From the NCBI RefSeq assembly GCF_002846395.1, contig NZ_PJMU01000001.1, positions 248,001 to 312,000 on the forward strand: a DNA stretch of 64,000 nucleotides. Direction: 5' to 3'. A program made the translations under genes and the position numbers. Positions 57,899-64,000 of the stretch are shown one piece after another. The stretch's first letter is position 1, and each line of letters starts with the position of its first letter. The DNA is from Pontibacter ramchanderi. Lineage in GTDB: Bacteria > Bacteroidota > Bacteroidia > Cytophagales > Hymenobacteraceae. Under the pieces are notes generated by a model. It searched no databases and was not told where the DNA came from. It saw only the letters and a program-made list of their open reading frames with translations.

Positions 57899-59440
57899 AT
57901 GAAAAGAGAATCCGGAGCTACTTTACCCGTGTGGGTCGAGAATATAGCCATGCCAGTGACAAGCCCCCTGCAGGATAACATTAAATGTGATGTGTGCATT
58001 GTGGGTGCAGGTATAGCAGGCATCACCACCGCCTACCTGCTGGCCAAGGAGGGGCGTGATGTGGTGTTGCTGGAGGCCAAAGAAATTGGGGGCGGCGAGA
58101 CCAGCCGCACCACGGCCCACTTATCCAACGCGCTTGATGAGCGTTTTGATGAATTGATCCGCCTTTTTGGTGAGGAAGGTGCGCGACTGGCTGCCCAAAG
58201 CCACGGAAAGGCCATCGACAAGATAGAGGAGATCATCAAAGATGAGAAAATCGACTGCGACTTCGCGCGAGTAGACGGCTACCTTTTTGCCACAGACAAC
58301 CAGCAACAGGAGGATTTGATGCGTGAGTTAGAGGCCCTTCAAAAGATTGGCTGGATGGATGTGGTGCTTCGCAAACACAGCCCATTGAGCTCTCTGACGG
58401 AGTACCCTTGTTTGGAGTACCCAAACCAGGCCCACTTTCATGTTCTGAAATACCTGTCAGCTTTGGCGAATGCCTTTCTAAATGCAGGTGGCCGGATCTT
58501 CACCAAAACCAAGGCAGAGCGATTTGAAACAGGCCCTGTAGTGTCGGTTGTATCGAAAGAAGGACATGCTGTGGCCGCGAACCACCTGGTGGTGACAACC
58601 AACACCCCCATCAACGATATGGTGACGATGCACACAAAGCAGGCGCCCTACCGAACCTATGCCATTGGCGTGGCCGTACGGCAAGGCGAAGTGCCGGATG
58701 CGCTGTATTGGGACATGGAAGACCCTTACCACTACGTTCGACTGTTGAAAGGCAAAACAGGCGGTGAAAATGCAGATGAGCTGGACCTGCTGATCGTGGG
58801 TGGCGAGGACCACAAAACAGGTCAGGGAGATAATTTGAGTCAGCGCTTCGATGCGTTGGAGCGCTGGACGCGCAAGCATTTCCCGATGGCGAAGGAAGTG
58901 GTTTACCGCTGGTCGGGTCAGGTGCTGGAGCCAGTGGACGGGCTCGGCTTTATTGGCCGCAATCCGGGCGATTCCGAGAATGTGTACATTGCGACCGGCG
59001 ATTCAGGCCACGGCATGACGCATGGCACGATTGCAGGTATGCTGATCACTGATCTGATCCAGGGAAGACCAAACGCCTGGGAAAAGCTTTATGATCCTGG
59101 CCGTAAAAATACCAAGTCTGTCGGAGAGTTTTTGAAAGAGAATATCAACGTGGCCGCTCAGTTCAAAGACTTTGTGACACCCGGCGAAGTAAACGACCCC
59201 ATGGAGGTTATGCCCGGCACGGGCAAGATCATGCGCAGTGGCATGAAGAAAGTGGCTGTGTACTGTGACCAGGATGGTGTGCGGCACCAATGTTCGGCGG
59301 TATGCACCCACCTGGGCTGCGTTGTGCACTGGAACGAAGTGGAAAGCTCCTGGGACTGCCCATGCCATGGCTCGCGCTTCGATCCGTTTGGCAAAGTGAT
59401 CACGGGGCCGGCTAGCAAAGATCTGGGGCCAGTTGAGTAA
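57899..59440 (+). CDS. FAD-dependent oxidoreductase with C-terminal Rieske domain
   Basis: This 513-residue protein joins a DAO-type FAD oxidoreductase (about 28-400; VCIVGAGIAGITTAYLLAKE as dinucleotide fold, ATGDSGHGMTHGTIAG as FAD-binding C-terminal motif) to a Rieske [2Fe-2S] domain (about 430-513). Rieske ligands are C469-x-H471 in CTHLGC and C487-P-C-H490 in CPCHG. Such DadA-Rieske fusions are common in aerobic bacteria, but their substrate is unknown. It stands alone, preceded by a 183-bp interval holding tandem AGGTATAG words at 57762-57775. Confidence 0.9.
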   Translation: MKRESGATLPVWVENIAMPVTSPLQDNIKCDVCIVGAGIAGITTAYLLAKEGRDVVLLEAKEIGGGETSRTTAHLSNALDERFDELIRLFGEEGARLAAQSHGKAIDKIEEIIKDEKIDCDFARVDGYLFATDNQQQEDLMRELEALQKIGWMDVVLRKHSPLSSLTEYPCLEYPNQAHFHVLKYLSALANAFLNAGGRIFTKTKAERFETGPVVSVVSKEGHAVAANHLVVTTNTPINDMVTMHTKQAPYRTYAIGVAVRQGEVPDALYWDMEDPYHYVRLLKGKTGGENADELDLLIVGGEDHKTGQGDNLSQRFDALERWTRKHFPMAKEVVYRWSGQVLEPVDGLGFIGRNPGDSENVYIATGDSGHGMTHGTIAGMLITDLIQGRPNAWEKLYDPGRKNTKSVGEFLKENINVAAQFKDFVTPGEVNDPMEVMPGTGKIMRSGMKKVAVYCDQDGVRHQCSAVCTHLGCVVHWNEVESSWDCPCHGSRFDPFGKVITGPASKDLGPVE

Positions 59441-59457
59441 AATCGTCGGTACAAAGC

Positions 59458-59496
59458 AAAAGCCCTGCTTCATTAATACCTTGGAGCAGGGCTTTT
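59458..59496. terminator. Bidirectional terminator
   Basis: AAAAGCCCTGCT pairs with AGCAGGGCTTTT around a 15-nt loop, between the convergent Rieske oxidoreductase and DUF922 genes. Confidence 0.88.
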
Positions 59497-59501
59497 CTAT
59501 G

Positions 59502-60089
59502 TTATTTCCAGGCGTCGAGTTCCTTCAGGCGCTGCGAGATGCGGTCAGACCACTCTTGCTGCACCTGGGCATCCAACCCATGTCGCGATACCTTGTCAAA
59601 GTGATCCTGCTCGGCTTTCCATGCCTTAAATGCATTGCCAACCGTAGTGTTCAGATTCGTTTTCAGGTTGCCGCACGACATCCCTAAGCGGTCCAGCTCG
59701 CGGCGCAGCAAGCGGGCATGCACCTCGGTCAGGTCGAAATGCAACTGCTCGTGGGCCAGCAGCTTTTCCGACTGTTTATTCTTCGACCATGATTCTCCCG
59801 GCAGGAAAACGCACTTCACCTCGTAGTAAAACTTGTTGTCTTTGCAACGGGCATCAACCGCCAGGTTAGCGGCTGTGAGCGCATGGTGTGGGTTCGTAGA
59901 CTCGGGAGTACCCCTGAAATCCTCCCAGTTGAGCCTGCGGGTAGCAGACCAGGCCAGGTGTTCGTTACTGGCCAGACTGACGTTGGCCGTGCTGGGAACA
60001 GATACAACAGATGCCGGCGAACCGGCTGGGGTGGGGTACGGCAATAGCAGGCCCACCAGTAGGCTAAGGAGTAGAGTAAAGATAAACAT
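59502..60089 (-). CDS. Secreted DUF922 (putative zinc protease) protein
   Basis: This 195-residue protein has a signal peptide (about 1-22) and a DUF922 domain with LNWEDFRGTPE and the metal-binding motif LLAHEQLHFDLTEVHARLL, an HExxH variant (HEQLH). Family members are predicted Zn-dependent proteases. It stands alone between a terminator and the MATE gene. Confidence 0.85.
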   Translation of the reverse strand: MFIFTLLLSLLVGLLLPYPTPAGSPASVVSVPSTANVSLASNEHLAWSATRRLNWEDFRGTPESTNPHHALTAANLAVDARCKDNKFYYEVKCVFLPGESWSKNKQSEKLLAHEQLHFDLTEVHARLLRRELDRLGMSCGNLKTNLNTTVGNAFKAWKAEQDHFDKVSRHGLDAQVQQEWSDRISQRLKELDAWK

Positions 60090-60161
60090 CGGCTAAAAGT
60101 TTAAAAAGTCTCTATCGGGGCAACACTGTCACCTGTAAATAGGTGCCACTATTGCATTATT

Positions 60162-61502
60162 TTATTTGCTGAGCCTGCTGCTTAGCATTTTAAAGCGCCA
60201 GAATAGCAATATAGCGGCAACTGAAAGACCAACTAACAGACCCGTCCAGACGCCATGCACGCCGAAATCCAGTTTGAAGCACAGCATATACCCTACTGGC
60301 AAACCAATGATCCAATAGGCAATCAGCGAGATGAGGCCAGGTATACGTACATCCTCCAATCCGCGCAGCGCACCCAGTCCAACTACCTGTACCCCATCCG
60401 AAATCTGAAACAGTGCGGCAATGATCAGCAGGGTAGAGGCCAGTTCGATCACGATCGGGTCATCGAGGTATAGGGAAGGTATGAAATTTTTACCAGCAAT
60501 CATAAGCAACCCGCTCACCATCATAAAAAGCACGCCCATCACAAAGCTGCTGATACCCGCCACTCGCATGGCTCTGTAATTACGGAGGCCCTTTTGGTTG
60601 CCCACCCGGATGGTAGCCGCGGCAGCTATGCCACTGGCCATCATGTAGGTGACAGAAGCTACGTTAATGGCAATCTGGTGAGCGGCCAGTTCGCGCGCAC
60701 CCAACCACCCGATCATGATCGCAGAAAAGCTGAAGGCGCCCATCTCAAACACCATTTGCCCGGATATAGGCAGCCCCAGTCGGAAAATATGGTACATGTG
60801 CACGAACGACAGGTGCCGGAAAGTAAGGAACCGATGAAAAGCAGCGAAACGCTTCGCATATAGTATGTAACCTCCCATCATCAAGGCCATGATCACGCGC
60901 GAGATCAACGTGGCCCATCCTGCACCAACCAGCCCCATCGGCTCGAAGCCCAGCTTACCATAAATTAAAATATAGTTCAGGACGATGTTAAGGGCATTGG
61001 CTACGATCGAAATATACATGGCCTGCTTGGTAAGTGAAAGTCCTTCCGCAAACTGGCGAAAAGCCTGAAACACCATGAGCGGCACCATTGACAGGAAAAG
61101 GATATTGATATAAGGGATGGCCTGTCTTACGACTTCCTCGGGCTGGTTAAGCCAGGTGATGTAGGGCGAAAGAAAATAGCCGGCAATAAACAAGATAATG
61201 CCGAGAAGCAAATTGGAAAAAAGTCCGTTAAGCAAAAGCAGGGAGATGCGGGTATAGTTTCGGCGGCCATCAGCAGCTGCTATCAGCGGGGTAATGCTGT
61301 AAGATACCCCCAGACCGAACACCATTGTGATCGTGAAAATACTGTTGCCCAGCGATGCCGCCGCCAAAGGTATAGTGCCGATCTGCCCCACCATCAGGCT
61401 GTCGAACACGCTCACCATAATATGCCCCAACTGACTGAGCACAACGGGGTATGCCAGCAGGAAATTTTTACGGAAGTGCTCTTTGTATTCTTCTGATCTC
61501 AT
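60162..61502 (-). CDS. MATE-family multidrug efflux transporter
   Basis: The start at 61502 gives 446 residues with twelve hydrophobic segments and the MATE repeats (LAYPVVLSQLGHIMVSVFDS and later VFEMGAFSFSAIMIGWLGAR). It exports cationic drugs or metabolites in exchange for Na+ or H+. An extension to 61556 adds 18 residues without family support. It is a single gene. Confidence 0.93.
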   Translation of the reverse strand: MRSEEYKEHFRKNFLLAYPVVLSQLGHIMVSVFDSLMVGQIGTIPLAAASLGNSIFTITMVFGLGVSYSITPLIAAADGRRNYTRISLLLLNGLFSNLLLGIILFIAGYFLSPYITWLNQPEEVVRQAIPYINILFLSMVPLMVFQAFRQFAEGLSLTKQAMYISIVANALNIVLNYILIYGKLGFEPMGLVGAGWATLISRVIMALMMGGYILYAKRFAAFHRFLTFRHLSFVHMYHIFRLGLPISGQMVFEMGAFSFSAIMIGWLGARELAAHQIAINVASVTYMMASGIAAAATIRVGNQKGLRNYRAMRVAGISSFVMGVLFMMVSGLLMIAGKNFIPSLYLDDPIVIELASTLLIIAALFQISDGVQVVGLGALRGLEDVRIPGLISLIAYWIIGLPVGYMLCFKLDFGVHGVWTGLLVGLSVAAILLFWRFKMLSSRLSK

Positions 61503-61591
61503 GTGCGGGTTCGGGAAAAGGACTGCAAAAGTAGCATTTTTTCCCTTGCCATGCACCAGTTGTCTAGCATCAGTGCATTTCCATTAGAGGA

Positions 61592-61693
61592 TCAAGAGGG
61601 CTTTCCGGAGTGGCGCAGCTTCTGAAGGATGGCTTTCGCCGGAATCGGAAGCAGCAGCAACGCGGCGGTTAAGATAATTTTTTTGGTACTCAT
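61592..61693 (-). CDS. Possible small hydrophobic peptide, 33 residues
   Basis: An ATG at 61693 opens a 33-codon frame (MSTKKIILTAALLLLPIPAK then AILQKLRHSGKPS) ending at TGA 61592. It has a basic start, a hydrophobic core and an AKA site, like a signal peptide or a one-pass membrane peptide. It lies 23 bp downstream of egtD on the same strand. The frame is short, so it may be chance or the remnant of a longer secreted protein. Confidence 0.45.
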   Translation of the reverse strand: MSTKKIILTAALLLLPIPAKAILQKLRHSGKPS

Positions 61694-61716
61694 AAGGAAC
61701 TGGATGTTTACTTCAA

Positions 61717-62724
61717 TTAGACAACCTCAAAAAGCATGTCTGCAAAGCCGCTGTTTTCATCTAAATAGGATGTAACTAACTTAAAGCCAGCTTTATTTCC
61801 CATTTCAGCGGCTTGCTGCAAGGTATACTTGTGTGAGTTCTCGGTATGGATCGCTTCCCAGGCGGCAAAGGCATAACGCGCGCCAGTTGCCTCCATGTAT
61901 ACTTCCTGCTCGCGTCTGCTTACCAGGTAGCTTTTCATAACGCCTAGCTGCGGGTCATACAGTGCGAAGTGGCTGAAGGCTTCCAGGTCGAAATTCCCGC
62001 CCAGTTCCCGGTTAATGCGGCTCAGGAGGTTCAGGTTAAAAGCTGCTGTCACGCCGCCCGGGTCGTTGTAAGCCGCCAGGATGGTTTCGGGATCTTTTGC
62101 GAGGTCTACGCCAAGCAAAAACAGGTCACCGGGTTGCAGGTGTTGCCTGATCTGGCGGACGAAATCCATTCCTTCTTCCCGCTCGAAATTACCCAGGTTT
62201 GATCCCAGAAACAGCACTACTTTGCGCTCCGTGAGGTGCTGCTTCAACCATTTTAACCCCGTGATATACTCGGCCACAACGGCCTGCACGTGTAGTTCCG
62301 GGTAGGTTTGCTGCAGATCATCACCAAGCTCGCGCATAGCCGCCCCCGATATATCCATCGGCACATAGTCAAAGTTTTTTTTCTGGTTGGCGAGCTCCTC
62401 TAACAGCAGCTTTGTTTTCATGGCATCGCCGGCACCCAGGTCAACGAGGTGGAAGAAACCGGCTGCGGCAAATGCACTGACCATAGCCGACCTGTGGCGT
62501 TGTATGACGCTGAACTCGGCGCGTGTGAGGTAATACTCCGGCAGCGCCATGATCTGTTGAAATAGGCGACTTCCGTTCGCATCATAAAAGTAGCGCGATG
62601 AAAGCCTTTTAGGGCTTTGGCTTAATCCCGCAGCCACATCTTTGGCAAAAGCGGCACGATCCTGACTGCCGTCATTTTTTCGGGAGAGGTCGATCAAGGT
62701 ATAGGGGGGCGTTTGGAATAGCAT
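61717..62724 (-). CDS. egtD: L-histidine N(alpha)-methyltransferase
   Basis: EgtD trimethylates histidine to hercynine with three AdoMet, the first ergothioneine step. The 335-residue protein has the family start region SSRYFYDANGSRLFQQIMAL PEYYLTRAE, the AdoMet loop LVDLGAGDAMKTKLLL, VVLFLGSNLGNFERE and HTENSHKYTLQQAAEMG. It lies 4 bp downstream of egtB, so they form one operon. Confidence 0.95.
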   Translation of the reverse strand: MLFQTPPYTLIDLSRKNDGSQDRAAFAKDVAAGLSQSPKRLSSRYFYDANGSRLFQQIMALPEYYLTRAEFSVIQRHRSAMVSAFAAAGFFHLVDLGAGDAMKTKLLLEELANQKKNFDYVPMDISGAAMRELGDDLQQTYPELHVQAVVAEYITGLKWLKQHLTERKVVLFLGSNLGNFEREEGMDFVRQIRQHLQPGDLFLLGVDLAKDPETILAAYNDPGGVTAAFNLNLLSRINRELGGNFDLEAFSHFALYDPQLGVMKSYLVSRREQEVYMEATGARYAFAAWEAIHTENSHKYTLQQAAEMGNKAGFKLVTSYLDENSGFADMLFEVV

Positions 62725-62728
62725 AGTT

Positions 62729-63994
62729 TTATTGGGCCAGCCTGATCCCGGTGAATTGCCAGCGTTTGTCAGGGTGAAAGAAATTGCGGTAGCTTGTTCT
62801 GATATGGTTTTCCGGGGTAGCGCACGATCCGCCGCGCAGCACCATCTGGTTAATCATAAATTTGCCATTGTACTCGCCCAGGGCACCAGCCGCAGTGCTG
62901 AAGCCGGGGTATGGATGGTACGCGCTGTAAGTCCATTCCCAGGCATCTCCGTAGAGTTGCTGCATGCCTTTACCATTTGGGGCGGCCATGGGCTCATATA
63001 CACCTGATTCCTGAAAGTTACCTGTAGCGGGCGGGTATACCTGTGCAGCGGCTTCCCATTCAAACTCAGTCAAAAGGCGCTTGCCGGACCAGGCAGCATA
63101 AGCCTGTGCTTCATAAAAACTGATGTGGCTCACCGGTTTGTGCGGATCTATTTTCCGGAGTCCGTGTAAGGTATACTGGTACCACTCGCCCTCCTGTTCC
63201 AGCCAATACAAAGGTGCTTTGAGGTTGGCGCTGCGCACCATTGCCAATCCTTCGTCCAGCCAAAAACGAAAATCGCTATACGCGCCGTCCTGCATAAACT
63301 CCAGGTATTCGGCGTTTGTCACGAGCCGGTTCATGATGCTGAAGTCAGAGAGCAACACCTCGTGCACGCCTAACTCATTGTCGAAGCAAAAGCCTTCCCC
63401 TTGGAAGCCGATGCGGTATACACCTCCGGGTACTTCCAGAAACACAGGTTTTCCCGGGTTTTGAGAACTCGGCACTTCGGTTAGTTGGGAATACGCCGGC
63501 AACAGCGGGTTTGTACTAAGGATGTATTTAATATCAGTCAGAAGCAGTTCCTGGTGTTGCTGTTCGTGCTGCAGGCCCAGCTCCAAAACAGGCATTAGTT
63601 TTTCCAGTTGCTCTTCGCCAATTGTTTGGAGCAACTGCTCCATGTGCTCATTCACATACTTACGGTAGGCGTACACATCCCGCAAGGGAGGCCTGGTAAG
63701 CGTGCTCCGTTCCGCTCGCTGCACCCGGTTTCCTACCGAGTTATAGTAAGAATTGAACAAGAATGCGTAGTTCGGATGAAAAACGCGGTAGTCTTTTAGG
63801 TAGGTGCTCAGCACGAACTGCTCAAAAAACCAGGTGGTATGCGCCATGTGCCATTTCGGCGGACTCACATCCACCATCGGCTGCACGACCGTGTCCTCAG
63901 GCTCTAGCGGCGAGCAGATTTTTTCTGTCTGTGTCCGAATGCGCGTAAATCGCTCTTTTATGGTCTGGCTGATGGAGGCAGTAAGGACGGTCAT
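62729..63994 (-). CDS. egtB: Ergothioneine biosynthesis protein EgtB (hercynine sulfoxide synthase type)
   Basis: This 421-residue non-haem iron enzyme couples hercynine to a thiol donor with O2. The N-terminal DinB_2 domain supplies the iron ligands (SPPKWHMAHTTWFFEQF and LQHEQQHQELLLTD). The C-terminal FGE-sulfatase domain shows VSHISFYEAQAYAAWSGKRL, AWEWTYSAYHPYPGF and LRGGSCATPENHIRTSYRNF. It is followed by egtD. The glutamylcysteine ligase egtA and the amidase egtC are not adjacent, so the sulfur donor may be cysteine. The ATG lies 6 bp from the window end, so an upstream start cannot be excluded. Confidence 0.93.
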   Translation of the reverse strand: MTVLTASISQTIKERFTRIRTQTEKICSPLEPEDTVVQPMVDVSPPKWHMAHTTWFFEQFVLSTYLKDYRVFHPNYAFLFNSYYNSVGNRVQRAERSTLTRPPLRDVYAYRKYVNEHMEQLLQTIGEEQLEKLMPVLELGLQHEQQHQELLLTDIKYILSTNPLLPAYSQLTEVPSSQNPGKPVFLEVPGGVYRIGFQGEGFCFDNELGVHEVLLSDFSIMNRLVTNAEYLEFMQDGAYSDFRFWLDEGLAMVRSANLKAPLYWLEQEGEWYQYTLHGLRKIDPHKPVSHISFYEAQAYAAWSGKRLLTEFEWEAAAQVYPPATGNFQESGVYEPMAAPNGKGMQQLYGDAWEWTYSAYHPYPGFSTAAGALGEYNGKFMINQMVLRGGSCATPENHIRTSYRNFFHPDKRWQFTGIRLAQ

Positions 63995-64000
63995 AGGGAT

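Overview
The window looks like chromosomal DNA of a Bacteroidota bacterium, most likely a Cytophagales member of the Pontibacter/Hymenobacter kind (inference). The grounds are lineage-typical families (T9SS plug protein, DUF3276, DUF3822, DUF4296, Bat-type VWA/DUF58 genes), promoters of the TAnnTTTG type in front of several genes, few clear Shine-Dalgarno sites, and roughly balanced base composition. No rRNA genes, IS elements, prophage or CRISPR array were seen. One tRNA gene (Glu, UUC) is present.

Layout. 1-3.3 kb: aromatic amino acid operon with a Phe/Tyr-rich leader peptide and attenuator in front of an aminotransferase and a prephenate dehydrogenase / DAHP synthase / chorismate mutase fusion. 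3.5-7.2 kb: assimilatory sulfate reduction (DUF2061-cysH-cysD-cysN) beside its probable Rrf2 regulator. 7.4-9.4 kb: quinone/hydroquinone detoxification pair. 9.6-17.2 kb: metallopeptidase, serine hydrolase, aldo/keto reductase, a GIY-YIG nuclease gene set among inverted-repeat elements, and a secreted GH20 hexosaminidase. 17.5-32.9 kb: a defence and accessory island with McrBC, an uncharacterised lipoprotein / 444-aa / MORN-repeat / membrane gene group, a type I restriction system hsdM-hsdS-orf-hsdR, and a PD-(D/E)XK protein. 32.9-64 kb: housekeeping and metabolic genes: agmatine deiminase family, exported RidA and HIU hydrolase, tRNA-Glu, T9SS plug protein, ychF, RlpA, DUF58, AlkA-like glycosylase, threonine aldolase, pyrE, coaD, two Nudix genes, a RecD-like helicase, GDPD, a partial Bat operon, a Rieske oxidoreductase, a MATE exporter and the ergothioneine pair egtD-egtB.

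The most unusual large-scale signal is the heptamer AGGTATA (reverse TATACCT). By eye it occurs about 95 times on the two strands, against about 8 expected for a random 7-mer. It lies in coding and non-coding DNA and in several reading frames, and it forms the core of at least two rho-independent terminators as an inverted pair, much as DNA uptake sequences do in Neisseria and Haemophilus. Other notable signals are the aromatic attenuator, the three-domain aromatic fusion enzyme, a sharp AT-rich segment covering the 3' end of hsdM through hsdS, inverted-repeat families around the GIY-YIG gene, and an 11-copy 14-bp tandem repeat with two inverted copies across a terminator.
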